DNA of 64,000 bases from an uncultured Sphingomonas sp. GTDB lineage: Bacteria; Pseudomonadota; Alphaproteobacteria; Sphingomonadales; Sphingomonadaceae. This document shows positions 51,617 to 61,396 of the stretch, one piece after another. Numbering within the stretch: the first letter of the stretch is position 1; the number at the start of each line of letters is the position of its first letter. Below the pieces are notes generated by a model. It ran no database searches and had not been told where the DNA came from. It saw nothing but the letters and a program-made list of their open reading frames with translations. The translations under genes and the position numbers were made by a program. The stretch spans positions 1-64,000 of the forward strand of contig NZ_CAMLDL010000004.1 in NCBI RefSeq assembly GCF_946478955.1, read 5' to 3'.

Positions 51617-52993
51617 TCACGCACCCAGGGAGTATTGTTTCATCAGGTCGTAGAGCGTTGGGCGGCTGATACCGAGCAATTTTGCCGCGCCGGAAATATT
51701 ATTCTCGGTGCGGGTAAGCGCCTGATGGATTGCCCGGCGGTCAGCCACCTCGCGCGCGGCGCGCAGGTTGATGGGAAGCGAGCCGGCCGCTGCCGATTTA
51801 CTGCCGGGCAGATCAAGATCGGCGGCCCCAACCAGCTTTCCGTCGCACATGATGACAGCCCGCTTCACCCGGTTTTCCAATTCCCGGACGTTGCCGGGCC
51901 ACGGATAGGCATCGACGGCGTCGGCCGCGTCAGGGGCAAGGCCCTGCACCTTCGGGTTCATCTCTCGCGCGTAGCGATTGACGAAATGGCGGGCGAGCAG
52001 GACCGCGTCCCCCGATCGCTCGCCGAGCGCGGGAATATGGACCACGATTTCAGCGAGGCGATAATAGAGATCGTCGCGGAAACTGCCCACCGCGATCATC
52101 GCATCCAGATCCTGATGAGTGGCGCAGACGATGCGCGTGTTGACCGCAATCGGCGCGCGGCCGCCGATCCGCTCGATCACTCGTTCCTGAAGAAAACGGA
52201 GCAGTTTGACCTGCAGCGGCAGCGGAATATCGCCCACTTCGTCAAGGAACAGGGTTCCGCCCTGGGCCTGTTCAATCTTGCCCTCTGTCGTTTTCACGGC
52301 GCCTGTGAACGCCCCGCGCTCGTAGCCGAACAGTTCGGCCTCCAGCAGATTTTCGGGAATAGCGGCGCAGTTGATGGCGACGAACGCACCGTCCTTGCGC
52401 GGCGAGAGGTCATGGACCGCGCGCGCCAGCAGTTCCTTGCCGGTTCCGCTGGCGCCCAACAGCATGACGGATACATCAGCGGAGGCGACCCGTTCGACGG
52501 TGCGGGCAACCTTCGCCATTTCGGGACTGGCCGAAACAATTGAGCCGAGCACGGTCGCACTGCCACCACCCCGCGCTTCAAGCTGCCGGTTTTCCTCTTC
52601 GATTTCGCGAAGGCGATATGCGCGGGCGACGATCAGACCAAGCTCATCGATATCGACGGGTTTTTTGTAGAAATCATAGGCGCCGAGCGCGATGGCTTTC
52701 AGCGCACTTTCGCGGGCACCGTGGCCCGACGCCACGATCACCTTCGTATCGGGTTTCAAGGCGAGAATTTCCTGAAGCGTCGCAAAACCTTCGGTCGTGC
52801 CGTCTGGATCAGGCGGTAGGCCGAGGTCGAGCGTCACCACATGCGGTTCATGAAGACGCACCATCTCGACCGCCTCGGCGCGATTACCCGCAATGACCAC
52901 GCGGTAGCCCTCATAGGCCCATTTCAGCTGCCGCTGCAGGCCCTCGTCATCCTCAACGATCAGCAGGACAGGAAGGTCAGAACTGGTGCTCAT
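51617..52993 (-). CDS. prsR: PEP-CTERM-box response regulator PrsR (sigma54-dependent)
   Basis: 458 aa. Receiver domain (Asp in [14 protein letters not shown]), AAA+ domain with [14 protein letters not shown]alker A and GAFTGA at residues 227-232 (sigma54 contact), and a Fis-type helix-turn-helix at the end ([24 protein letters not shown]). The family controls exopolysaccharide and PEP-CTERM/XrtA (exosortase) genes. Overlaps prsK by 4 bases. Implies an XrtA locus elsewhere in the genome. Confidence 0.92.
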   Translation of the reverse strand: MSTSSDLPVLLIVEDDEGLQRQLKWAYEGYRVVIAGNRAEAVEMVRLHEPHVVTLDLGLPPDPDGTTEGFATLQEILALKPDTKVIVASGHGARESALKAIALGAYDFYKKPVDIDELGLIVARAYRLREIEEENRQLEARGGGSATVLGSIVSASPEMAKVARTVERVASADVSVMLLGASGTGKELLARAVHDLSPRKDGAFVAINCAAIPENLLEAELFGYERGAFTGAVKTTEGKIEQAQGGTLFLDEVGDIPLPLQVKLLRFLQERVIERIGGRAPIAVNTRIVCATHQDLDAMIAVGSFRDDLYYRLAEIVVHIPALGERSGDAVLLARHFVNRYAREMNPKVQGLAPDAADAVDAYPWPGNVRELENRVKRAVIMCDGKLVGAADLDLPGSKSAAAGSLPINLRAAREVADRRAIHQALTRTENNISGAAKLLGISRPTLYDLMKQYSLGA

Positions 52994-55080
52994 GCGATTT
53001 TCCGTTGCAGTTGATCCGGCGCGGCTGCGACCGGAAGGTGAATGGTGAAACTACTGCCCTTGCCGGGCCTGCTTTCGACGATCAGCCGGCCGCCCATGGC
53101 GCCGACGAGGCTTCGTGCCTCAAATGCGCCGACGCCAAAGCCGCCCTGTTTGGTGGACGCGAACGGCTGGAACAGGCGGTTGCGGATAAAGTCGGCATCC
53201 ATGCCCGCCCCATGATCGACAACCGCAATACTGACATCGCCCGATGCAAAGGCCATGCGCACTTCGACTGGCTGAATCGGGGTCGATGCATCGACGGCAT
53301 TTTGGACGAGATGGCCAATCGCCTGTTCGAGCAGCAGCGGATCGGCCATGACCATTTGCCCGCCGTCGCCCAGCAATTTAACCTCATGATCGCCGCGTTT
53401 GGCCGCGACGGCGGACGCGACGACGGCGCGGAGCGGGGTGGGCTCCAACCGGACAGGGCGCTGGTCGGACGCGGGCGCGAGGCGGGCGAGCAGGTCATTC
53501 ATTTTGCCGACCGAACCTTTTAGCGTCGCCACCATATCCGCCCGGAATTCGGCATTGTCAGCGTGGCGTTCGGCGTTGCGAGCAAGCAGCGACAACTGGC
53601 TGACCAGATTCTTCACATCGTGGAGGATGAAGGCGAAGCGGCGATTAAAATCCTCGAACCGCTGCGCGTTCATCAGTGCCTGCTGACCATGGGCTTCGGC
53701 AAGGCTTGAGGCGGCCTGACTGCCCGCCGTGCGCAGCAGGTCGAAATCTTCCCAGTCAAGCGGGCGGCGATAATCAGGTGCTTCCAATAAAACGAGGCCG
53801 ACCAATCGCTCGTCATGGATCAGCGGAATGCCCGTCCACGCCTGCTGCTCGTCGAGCAGGGCTTCGGGCACGCCGACCGCTTCGTCTTTCGGATCGCTCC
53901 AGCCCCCGGCATGGGCGTCAAAATCAATAATTCGCCCTTCGGCGCCCATCGACAACCAGAATGCCAGCGCCTGCGGACCTGGAATGGCCGCGCCGGGATT
54001 GGCATTTCCCGACCAGTTCCAGCTGGCCGCCGGTTCAATGGCGCCATGCTCATCTGCCACCAACAGGACGCCACCCGGCGCGTCGACAATGTCGGCGAAT
54101 GCCTTGATGATCCGCTGTCCGAGTGGCGGCGCGTCGGGTCCGCTGGCGCCCAGCGTCCGGGTAAAGCGCAGCCATTCGGTGCGGTAATCATAGCGATGCT
54201 CAAACAGATGCTTGGCGATCTTTACCTTTGCCCACCCGCGCGCGCGCCGCGAGGGGATGAGGACCATTGCCGACACCGTCATGACAACCAGGAGCGTGAC
54301 CATCATCGCGCGGGTCCAGACGAAGCCGCTGTCGCGCAGGATTGAGGCGAGAACTGCCATCACCGCGAAATAGGCAAAAATGGCCAGCAGAGAGAGGCTT
54401 TGGAACGTCGCGGCGCGGGACAAGCGGATGCGCCATATGTCGGCGCGCCGACTGCTTCCGATGACAAACAACGGCGCGGTGATGGCCATCGCCAGACCGC
54501 GCCAGTTGAACAGGGTTTGCGCCGCCGACCAATCGAAATAGCCGATCGTATAAACGTTGAGATCATAGGCCCACATGATCGCAAGGCCGAGCATGGCGAA
54601 CCTAATGCCCCTCCGGTCCGCAGGGGCGGTCTGGCCGTAAAGGTTATGCACTAGGACCAGCGATCCCGCGGCGGCGGCGAGGCGAAGCACAAGTGCCGTG
54701 ACGACGAGCGCGTGGTTGGGGCCCAGGCTGTCCGTGTCAATGATCATAGGGAAGGCGTCGACAACTAGTTGTAGTCCGAGCACGCCGCCGACCGCCGCAT
54801 AGACGGGCTTTACACCGCGCAGACGTTCGCTGCCGTCAGTATCGGCCAAGCGATACAGCACGCCGACCCAGCTGAGGTTGCGCGCGGTTTCGGCATAGCC
54901 GGCGAGCATCGAATTGGGTTCGACGGCCGTGACCCAAGCCCAAATCGCCGTCAGCGCGAAGGCAGCCAGCAACAATCGTTGCTGTCCTTCGCTGACGCCG
55001 CGGCGCAATTCCCACGCCGTCAGGCTGGCAAACAGCAGTGCGGCAAGCGCATGTGTCCAGAAGGCGATCAGCCCCTGCAT
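52990..55080 (-). CDS. prsK: XrtA/PEP-CTERM system histidine kinase PrsK
   Basis: 696 aa. The first 300 residues hold about eight or nine membrane segments, followed by a GAF-like domain, then the phospho-acceptor His487 in FILHDVKNLVSQLSLL and a HATPase domain with NAVDAS and GFGVGAFEARSLVGAMGG. This domain order is specific for PrsK. It is the first gene of prsK-prsR; a 17-bp inverted repeat lies just upstream. Partner genes of the exosortase system are outside the window. Confidence 0.93.
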   Translation of the reverse strand: MQGLIAFWTHALAALLFASLTAWELRRGVSEGQQRLLLAAFALTAIWAWVTAVEPNSMLAGYAETARNLSWVGVLYRLADTDGSERLRGVKPVYAAVGGVLGLQLVVDAFPMIIDTDSLGPNHALVVTALVLRLAAAAGSLVLVHNLYGQTAPADRRGIRFAMLGLAIMWAYDLNVYTIGYFDWSAAQTLFNWRGLAMAITAPLFVIGSSRRADIWRIRLSRAATFQSLSLLAIFAYFAVMAVLASILRDSGFVWTRAMMVTLLVVMTVSAMVLIPSRRARGWAKVKIAKHLFEHRYDYRTEWLRFTRTLGASGPDAPPLGQRIIKAFADIVDAPGGVLLVADEHGAIEPAASWNWSGNANPGAAIPGPQALAFWLSMGAEGRIIDFDAHAGGWSDPKDEAVGVPEALLDEQQAWTGIPLIHDERLVGLVLLEAPDYRRPLDWEDFDLLRTAGSQAASSLAEAHGQQALMNAQRFEDFNRRFAFILHDVKNLVSQLSLLARNAERHADNAEFRADMVATLKGSVGKMNDLLARLAPASDQRPVRLEPTPLRAVVASAVAAKRGDHEVKLLGDGGQMVMADPLLLEQAIGHLVQNAVDASTPIQPVEVRMAFASGDVSIAVVDHGAGMDADFIRNRLFQPFASTKQGGFGVGAFEARSLVGAMGGRLIVESRPGKGSSFTIHLPVAAAPDQLQRKIA

Positions 55081-55091
55081 TGGCGCTCACA

Positions 55092-55134
55092 TGTAAAATA
55101 TGCCGACATGGGGAGACTGTCGCAAAATTTTACA
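55092..55134. promoter_or_regulatory. 17-bp inverted repeat between prsK and the mannose-1-P guanylyltransferase gene
   Basis: Left arm TGTAAAATATGCCGACA (55092-55108) and right arm TGTCGCAAAATTTTACA (55118-55134) are inverted with 14 of 17 matches and a 9-base spacer. It lies between two divergent starts (55080 and 55187). A dimeric or paired binding site is likely; PrsR is the natural candidate because of the adjacent gene. No sigma54 promoter (GG-N10-GC) was found next to it. Confidence 0.6.
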
Positions 55135-55186
55135 AACAAAAGGTCAACGCTGGCGAAACCCTTTGTTGTCGGCCATGGATAGCGCC

Positions 55187-56230
55187 ATGACCGACGCGCC
55201 CGCCCAACCGATCCGCCCCGTCATTCTTGCCGGAGGCGCCGGAACGCGCTTGTGGCCACTATCGACCGCAGCGCGGCCCAAGCATCTGTTGCCATTGCTT
55301 GGTACCGAAACCTTGTTCGAGGCGACCATTGCCCGGTTTGGCGAGGGGTTCACCGCCCCAATGATCATTGCCAATGTCATGCAGGAGGCCGACCTTGTCG
55401 CGCTGGCCCCCGCCGATGCGACGCTGGTACTGGAACCGGTCAAGCGAGACAGCGCCGCCGCCATCGCGCTGGCCGCGATTCTGGCCGACGAAGATGAATT
55501 GTTGTTGGCTTGCCCCAGCGACCATCACATCGGTGATGCATCCTCCTTCCGCGCCGCAATCGACGCAGCACGGCCCTCCGCAGAAGCAGGGCAGATCGTG
55601 ACGTTCGGGATTGAGCCGGACCACCCTGCGACCGGCTTTGGCTATATCGCGGCAGGAGCGGGCGAGGGGGTTCGCAGCGTTGATCGCTTTGTTGAAAAGC
55701 CGCCGCTAGACCGCGCCGAAGCAATGCTGGCGGAGGGCGGCCATTATTGGAACGCGGGTATCTTCCTCGCCACCGCCCGGACATGGCGCGACGAGTTGGA
55801 AGTCCACGCCCCGGCGATTTTAGCTGCTGCGACGGAGGCGGCAAACCGGGCCGTGCGGAACGGCCGCATCATCCGGGTTGATGAAGAGGCATTCGCCGCC
55901 GCCCCGGCCCGGTCGATAGATTATGCCGTCATGGAGCCGAGCGCCCATGTTTCGGTTGTCCCGGTCACGATGGGCTGGTCCGACATTGGCAGTTGGCAGG
56001 CGCTCGTCAATGCGTCGGTCAAGGACGTCGATGGCAATGCCTTGCCCGACAATGTGCTGGCCATCGACAGCCATGATGTGTTGATCCGGTCCAGTGGCCC
56101 AAAGGTTGCCGCCATCGGTGTCGAAGGGTTGGTGATCGTGGCGACGGCCGACGCCGTGCTGGTAATGCGCCCCGATCAGGCGCAGCGGGTGCGCGAAGCG
56201 GCAGAATGGTTTGAGAAAGGCGGAAAATGA
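55187..56230 (+). CDS. mannose-1-phosphate guanylyltransferase, short form
   Basis: 347 aa. Makes GDP-mannose for polysaccharide synthesis. The nucleotidyltransferase signature VILAGGAGTRLWPLSTAARPKHLLPL is at the N terminus, with FVEKPPLDRAE and YWNAGIFLATA following. It lacks the C-terminal phosphomannose-isomerase cupin found in two-domain ManC/XanB enzymes. ATG 55187 is used; ATG 55175 is possible. Divergent from prsK, and joined to the next gene by a 4-base overlap. Confidence 0.9.
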   Translation: MTDAPAQPIRPVILAGGAGTRLWPLSTAARPKHLLPLLGTETLFEATIARFGEGFTAPMIIANVMQEADLVALAPADATLVLEPVKRDSAAAIALAAILADEDELLLACPSDHHIGDASSFRAAIDAARPSAEAGQIVTFGIEPDHPATGFGYIAAGAGEGVRSVDRFVEKPPLDRAEAMLAEGGHYWNAGIFLATARTWRDELEVHAPAILAAATEAANRAVRNGRIIRVDEEAFAAAPARSIDYAVMEPSAHVSVVPVTMGWSDIGSWQALVNASVKDVDGNALPDNVLAIDSHDVLIRSSGPKVAAIGVEGLVIVATADAVLVMRPDQAQRVREAAEWFEKGGK

Positions 56231-57183
56231 CACGTATCGCCGGGAAATTGGTCGCGCCATTGGCGCTTGGCGGCAATGTTTTTGGCTGGACCGCCGACGA
56301 AGCGACCAGCCTGCGCATCCTGGATGCGTTCGTCGATGGCGGCGGAACGATGATCGATACCGCCGATGTCTATTCGGCCTGGGTCGATGGCCATCAGGGC
56401 GGCGAGAGTGAGCGGGTGATCGGCAACTGGCTTCGCCGCAATCCGGCAAAACGGGAAAAGATCATTATCGCCACAAAGGTCGGCTATCTCGATGGCAGCC
56501 AGACCGAAAATGGATTTTTGGCCAATCTCGATCCCGATGTGATTACACGAGCGACCGATGCATCGCTGCAGCGGCTTGGGATCGAGACTATCGACCTCCT
56601 CTATCAGCATGGCGACAATGCGGCCGTGCCGCTCGCTGACAGTCTGGGCGCGATGGACGGGCTCCGCCTCGCCGGGAAGATCGCGGCGGTCGGTCTGTCG
56701 AACTTCGACGCGCCGCGCGTCGAGGAGGCGCTTGAGGTCTGTGCGGTCAATGAATTCGTCCCGCCAGTTGCCCTGCAGAATTGGTACAATCTGATGGAAC
56801 GCGGGAAATATGAAGGCGCGCTTCAGGCCGTGACATTGCGCGCGGGCCTGTCGGAATTTCCTTATTACAGCCTGGCCAATGGCTTCCTGACCGGCAAATA
56901 TCGAACGGACGAAGACCTCAGCAAAAGCGTTCGCGGGGGGCGTAGCGCCGACTATCTCACCAGCGACAAAGGGCGGGCGGTGCTCGCGGCACTTGATGAG
57001 ATTGCCGGGCAGACACATGAATCGATTGCCGCGGTCGCCCTTGCCTGGCTGAAGGTACAGCCCGGAATAGGCGCGCCAATTGCGTCTGCGACAAGCGTCG
57101 AACAGATCGACGAGCTTCTTGCCGGCATGCGGCTCAAGTTGACGGTAGAGCAGGTAGAATATCTCACCCAAGCAAGTGAATGA
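56227..57183 (+). CDS. aldo/keto reductase
   Basis: 318 aa TIM-barrel NADPH oxidoreductase. The catalytic set is visible: Asp in IDTADVY, Tyr of the same motif, Lys in IIIATKVG and His in DLLYQHGD. Cofactor-binding GIGAPIASATSVEQIDELL is near the end. It belongs to the YghZ/Tas-like class; substrate unknown. Overlaps the guanylyltransferase gene by 4 bases, which suggests one transcript. Confidence 0.93.
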   Translation: MTRIAGKLVAPLALGGNVFGWTADEATSLRILDAFVDGGGTMIDTADVYSAWVDGHQGGESERVIGNWLRRNPAKREKIIIATKVGYLDGSQTENGFLANLDPDVITRATDASLQRLGIETIDLLYQHGDNAAVPLADSLGAMDGLRLAGKIAAVGLSNFDAPRVEEALEVCAVNEFVPPVALQNWYNLMERGKYEGALQAVTLRAGLSEFPYYSLANGFLTGKYRTDEDLSKSVRGGRSADYLTSDKGRAVLAALDEIAGQTHESIAAVALAWLKVQPGIGAPIASATSVEQIDELLAGMRLKLTVEQVEYLTQASE

Positions 57184-57254
57184 CGAATAGCCGACATTCA
57201 TGTTAGCCTGCTGTCCGCGCGGTCGAACCGGACCGCACATTGGGGAGGATATTC

Positions 57255-57986
57255 ATGGGCGATAATCTGAAGAGGGGTCTGGCTGAGGCCATCGGCACAT
57301 TCTGGCTGGTGTTGGGCGGCTGCGGCAGCGCCGTTCTGGCCGCGAAATTTCCGGAGGTCGGAATCGGACTGGTCGGCGTTTCGATGGCGTTTGGCCTTAC
57401 CGTGCTGACCATGGCCTATGCCATTGGTCATGTGTCGGGTTGCCATCTCAATCCGGCGGTGACCGTTGGCCTGACGGCAGGCGGGCGCTTCCCGGTAAAG
57501 GATGTGCCGCTGTATATTATCGCGCAGCTGGTCGGCGCGATTGTGGCGGCCGCGCTTCTCCTATGCATCGCAAAGGGTGCGCCCGGGTTTGAAATGGGGC
57601 CGACCAGTCTTGCCGTGAACGGATATGGCGAGCAGTCGCCCGGCGGCTATTCGCTGCACGCCGCGCTGATCACGGAAGTCGTGATGACCGGTATGTTCCT
57701 GTTCGTCATCATGGGCGCGACGCATGGCCGGGCGCCGGCAGGCTTTGCACCGATCGCGATTGGACTGTGCCTGACCCTGATCCACCTGGTGTCCATCCCG
57801 GTCACCAATACGTCGGTCAATCCGGCGCGCAGCACCGGGCCGGCGTTGATGGTTGGCGGCCTTGCGCTGCAGCAGCTGTGGCTGTTCTGGGTCGCACCGC
57901 TGATTGGCGGGGCGCTTGGCGGTCTTGCCTATCGCTTTATCTCGCCCGACGCGCCGCGCGACGAGGATATTATCGGTAATGGATGA
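57255..57986 (+). CDS. aqpZ: aquaporin Z
   Basis: 243 aa. Six membrane segments and two NPA boxes: HLNPAV (66-68) and SVNPAR (about 187), with the water-channel ar/R-type residues in [10 protein letters not shown] and [19 protein letters not shown] precedes ATG 57255. A GCGGTC/GACCGC hairpin lies in the leader (57219-57236). Facilitates water flow across the inner membrane. Confidence 0.95.
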   Translation: MGDNLKRGLAEAIGTFWLVLGGCGSAVLAAKFPEVGIGLVGVSMAFGLTVLTMAYAIGHVSGCHLNPAVTVGLTAGGRFPVKDVPLYIIAQLVGAIVAAALLLCIAKGAPGFEMGPTSLAVNGYGEQSPGGYSLHAALITEVVMTGMFLFVIMGATHGRAPAGFAPIAIGLCLTLIHLVSIPVTNTSVNPARSTGPALMVGGLALQQLWLFWVAPLIGGALGGLAYRFISPDAPRDEDIIGNG

Positions 57987-58137
57987 ATGACGGTGGCGGG
58001 GGCGGCGGCAGAGCGTTCCGTCCCCGTACCATTAATTGATGCAGATACGCCGAAGCGAGACGGGTGCAAGGTCGGCCCGCGCGCAACAATACGGTCTTCG
58101 CACTACATTTGAGACTTCAGTAAATGGAGTGACTCGA

Positions 58138-58404
58138 ATGGCATGGTTGATTGGCCGCACGACGGTCTTGTCGAATCCCGAAAAGGCGCGCGCCAAGGCG
58201 CTTACGAAGCTTCAGGGGATCGTCGATCTTGAAGATCCTGAAAGCCTGGTCGTGCCAATCCTGATCGATGCCATTCTGATGGTTGAGGCATATCGCGGCG
58301 CCCGCCACCAGTTCGACCAACTTCCCGAGCTGACGCACAGCGTCGATGCCCTGATTCGCGAGATTGAGCTTGTCGAGAAAGCCGAAGCCTGGGCTGCCGA
58401 GTAG
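58138..58404 (+). CDS. small hypothetical protein
   Basis: 88 aa starting MAWLIGRTTVLSNPEKARAK, with GGAGTGA before the ATG. Mostly helical and acidic; no membrane segment, no cysteine. I do not recognise the family. It lies between aqpZ and the convergent M20 gene. The frame continues upstream to 58036 but that part lacks a ribosome binding site. Confidence 0.6.
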   Translation: MAWLIGRTTVLSNPEKARAKALTKLQGIVDLEDPESLVVPILIDAILMVEAYRGARHQFDQLPELTHSVDALIREIELVEKAEAWAAE

Positions 58405-58420
58405 AGATATGCCCTGCCGA

Positions 58421-59740
58421 TCAGCCCTTTTTGAGTTGATCCAGCGCCAGCGTGGTCATCGCTTCGGTTGCCGTTGAGATGACCGTTTCAGCCTCCGGGG
58501 CCCAGAAGGGGGAATGAAGTGACGGCAACTTCTGTGCGTCGCCTCCGGCGGCATCCCATTTCGCTTTGGGCGTCCCGCCGACCCAGAAGATCAGACTCTG
58601 CATATTCTTGTCGGCGAGCCAGAAGCGGCTGAAGTCTTCTCCGCCCATGACCGGCGGCGTCTTCACTACCCGGTCCTTGCCGAACTTGGCCGTAAGCACC
58701 TCAAGCGCATGATCGCTGATTGGCTGCGTGTTGAAGGTCGACGGCGTGTACATTTCCTCATGAATGAGGACGTCGGGCATCTTGTCCTCCGGCATACCGG
58801 CGGCAATGGCTTCACCGCGTGCAATGCGGCGAATACCATCGAGCAATTGCTTGCGGACTTCGGGCGAGTAGCTGCGCACCGTGATCAGCAATTTTGCCTG
58901 ATCGGAAATGATGTTGTGCTTGGCCCCGGCCTGAAAGCTGCCGACCGTGACGACGGCGGGTGATTGGGGGTCGACCTCGCGGCTGACGAGAGTTTGCAGC
59001 GTTTCGACAATCCGGCTCGCCAGAACGATCGGATCTTTGGTCGTTTGGGGGTAGGCGCCATGACCGCCAATGCCCTTGACGGTGATATCGACGCTGTCGA
59101 CGTTGGCCAAAGCGTAGCCCGGCGTAATGCCAATGACCCCGGCCGGAAGGTTGGCGGCGTCATGAAAGGCAAGCGCCGTATCGGGCTTGGGGAAGCGGGT
59201 ATAGAGTCCGTCGGTCAGCATCGCCGACGCGCCTTCGCTGGTTTCTTCGCCTGGCTGACCGATAATGACGAGCGTACCGGACCATTCGCCTTTGCGCGCG
59301 GCGAGTTGGCGCGCGGTACCGATCAGGCTGGTCATATGCGTGTCATGACCGCAGGCGTGCATAACGCCCGTTTCAACGCCGCTGCGGGCGGTGGTGCGGA
59401 CTTTGGACGCAAACGGCAGGCCGGTCTGTTCGACCACGGGCAGGCCGTCCATGTCGGCACGGATCATCAAGGTTTTGCCAGGTCCGTTTTTCATCACGGC
59501 GACGATACCTGTCTTCCCGACCTTTTCGGTTACCGTAAAGCCGAGCTTGCGCAGTTCAGCGGCCAGTTTCGCGCTCGTCTTCACCTCTTCCATGCTGAGT
59601 TCGGGATTGGCGTGCAGATCACGGTAAAAGGTCATCAAAGATGGCATGTCGGCCTTAACCGCCTGATCAAGCGGCGCGGCCGTAACCGGTGAAGCGATCA
59701 ACCCGAGGGCAGTGGCAGCAAGCAGGCTTTTCATGGTCAT
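58421..59740 (-). CDS. M20 family amidohydrolase, exported
   Basis: 439 aa. A signal peptide (MKSLLAATALGLIASPVTAAP) precedes an M20D domain: RDLHANPELSMEE, RADMDGLPVVEQTGLPFAS, MHACGHDTHM (metal His/Asp), GQPGEETSEGA with the catalytic Glu, and GGEDFSRF at the end. Family members cleave N-acyl amino acids or hippurate-like amides. Start at 59740 or, more likely for the signal peptide, 59734. Downstream of the second DUF4893 gene by 5 bases. Confidence 0.93.
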   Translation of the reverse strand: MTMKSLLAATALGLIASPVTAAPLDQAVKADMPSLMTFYRDLHANPELSMEEVKTSAKLAAELRKLGFTVTEKVGKTGIVAVMKNGPGKTLMIRADMDGLPVVEQTGLPFASKVRTTARSGVETGVMHACGHDTHMTSLIGTARQLAARKGEWSGTLVIIGQPGEETSEGASAMLTDGLYTRFPKPDTALAFHDAANLPAGVIGITPGYALANVDSVDITVKGIGGHGAYPQTTKDPIVLASRIVETLQTLVSREVDPQSPAVVTVGSFQAGAKHNIISDQAKLLITVRSYSPEVRKQLLDGIRRIARGEAIAAGMPEDKMPDVLIHEEMYTPSTFNTQPISDHALEVLTAKFGKDRVVKTPPVMGGEDFSRFWLADKNMQSLIFWVGGTPKAKWDAAGGDAQKLPSLHSPFWAPEAETVISTATEAMTTLALDQLKKG

Positions 59741-59745
59741 CTCCG

Positions 59746-60366
59746 TCAGGAAGCGGGCACCAGCTCAAGAACGTCGAGCGTCGATTCAAAGCGTGGATGG
59801 GGCATGATAATGCGCCAGCGATTGTCGCCCACTCGTTCGACCCAACCCGCAACATCGCGATCTTCATCGCGGCCATATTGCATTGCCCGTTCCTCATCGC
59901 CGAGAACCAGCGTGCCCAGGAACATCTGGCGAAGCGCGCTGTCGGGGAAGATCAGACCCACTTGCCGTTGCGACCCGGTAAGCTTTGCAAATCCCTGCAG
60001 GTCATTTTCCTGCTGAATGCGGCAATCGAAGGCGGGGTAAGCGATAAAATCGAGCATGCCCTCGCTCTTCGCGCCGAGCTTGATCGTTCGGCATTTGTAA
60101 CGTCCGTTGGGGATCGGCGTGGGCCCAATTGCAGCATCGGGCAACAGCAGGGCGCCCTCACGGTCGATCGCCGCGCCATATCCCGCAGCACGCGCCTTGG
60201 CGAGCGCGGTGGTAAAGGCGGTGCGCCATTGGCTGGTCCGTTCTAAATCCTGATTGGTGATCGCGCTCCGCCAGTTGGTCGCGGACGCGGCGCCGTGTGA
60301 CCCGTCATGGACGGGCGCACAGGCATTTAGGGCGACCACCGCCGCAAGAAGGATCGGAAAACGCAT
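59746..60366 (-). CDS. DUF4893 lipoprotein, second copy
   Basis: 206 aa. Lipobox LNAC with Cys16. Conserved blocks parallel the protein at 11808: GRYKCRTIKLG, FDCRIQQENDLQGFAKLTGSQRQVGLIF, FLGTLVLGDEERAMQYGRDEDRDVAGWVERVG and NRWRIIMPHP. ATG 60366 begins the signal sequence; the frame is open further upstream but that part is not lipoprotein-like. Co-directional with the M20 gene. Function unknown. Confidence 0.83.
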   Translation of the reverse strand: MRFPILLAAVVALNACAPVHDGSHGAASATNWRSAITNQDLERTSQWRTAFTTALAKARAAGYGAAIDREGALLLPDAAIGPTPIPNGRYKCRTIKLGAKSEGMLDFIAYPAFDCRIQQENDLQGFAKLTGSQRQVGLIFPDSALRQMFLGTLVLGDEERAMQYGRDEDRDVAGWVERVGDNRWRIIMPHPRFESTLDVLELVPAS

Positions 60367-60482
60367 ATCGGAGAAGAACCTAACGATGCGGCGACCTGGC
60401 GCAAGGGAATTGGCCACCAAATGCGATCGCATGGGTAGCGGGGACCAGGCACCGGTTGGCCACCGGCCCAAACAATCTCCGT

Positions 60483-61268
60483 TTAGGCCGCTGTCCAGCC
60501 CCCATCCATGCTGTAATTCGCGCCGGTGATCGAACTTGCCTCGTCGCGGCATAGGAACAGGGCGAGCGCGGCGACCTGTGCCGGGGTGACGAATTCCTTG
60601 GTCGGCTGCGCCGCCAAAAGCACGTCGTTCATCACCTGCTCGCGGGTCATACCCCGGGTTTTCATCGTATCGGGAATCTGAGCTTCAACCAGCGGGGTCC
60701 AGACATAGCCGGGTGAGATGCAATTGACGGTGATGCCGTCACGCGCGGTTTCGAGCGCGAGCGTTTTGGTCAATCCGGCGACGGCATGTTTGGCCATGAC
60801 ATAGGCACTTTTGTTGGGTGATGCGACAAGGCTGTGCGCGGACGCGGTGTTGATGATCCGCCCCCAATGCGCGGTCTTCATAAAGGGAATGGCAGCGCGG
60901 CACAGGTGCCAGACGGACGACATATTGATCGCAATAATGGCGTCATATTTATCGACCGGAAAATCCTCGATCGGGCTGACATGCTGGATACCGGCATTAT
61001 TGATGATGATGTCCGGTCCGCCCAGTTCGTCATGGCAGCGTTTGGCCATCGCCGCGACCTGATCCGGCTTTGACATGTCGGCGGGATCGTAGAGCGCCTT
61101 TGCGCCGCTGATCTTCTCAAGCTCCGCCCGCTCCGCTTCAATCGCACCCGCATCACCGAACCCGTTGATCATCACTGCGGCCCCTTCGGCGGCGAGCGCC
61201 TTGGCATAGGCGAGGCCAATGCCGGAGGTGGAACCGGTGATGATGGCGGACTTGCCCTTCAGGAACAT
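60483..61268 (-). CDS. 3-hydroxybutyrate dehydrogenase (SDR)
   Basis: 261 aa. TGSTSGIGLAYAKALAAEGA is the NAD-binding motif and SAYVMAKHA holds the catalytic Tyr and Lys. FLKGKSAIITGSTSGIG and ITVNCISPGYVWTPLVEAQIPD match D-3-hydroxybutyrate dehydrogenases. It oxidises the monomer freed from PHB to acetoacetate, which links it to PhaC and the phasin in this window. ATG 61268 gives the usual length. Confidence 0.92.
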   Translation of the reverse strand: MFLKGKSAIITGSTSGIGLAYAKALAAEGAAVMINGFGDAGAIEAERAELEKISGAKALYDPADMSKPDQVAAMAKRCHDELGGPDIIINNAGIQHVSPIEDFPVDKYDAIIAINMSSVWHLCRAAIPFMKTAHWGRIINTASAHSLVASPNKSAYVMAKHAVAGLTKTLALETARDGITVNCISPGYVWTPLVEAQIPDTMKTRGMTREQVMNDVLLAAQPTKEFVTPAQVAALALFLCRDEASSITGANYSMDGGWTAA

Positions 61269-61396
61269 GGCGATACGGCCTTTCTGCTGCAGATGCGAGA
61301 TACGCCGACGGTCTTCGCAACCACAAACGAGGATTGCAACCGTTTCAGCCACAGCGCATTGTGGACACAGAATATTGGTCAGAGGGGATTACCGCG

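Noticed and set aside
55135..55187. Possible sigma54 promoter before the guanylyltransferase gene
   Set aside because: TGGCGAAACCCTTTGTT lacks the required GG-N10-GC spacing; the nearest GG/GC pair is 9 bases apart.
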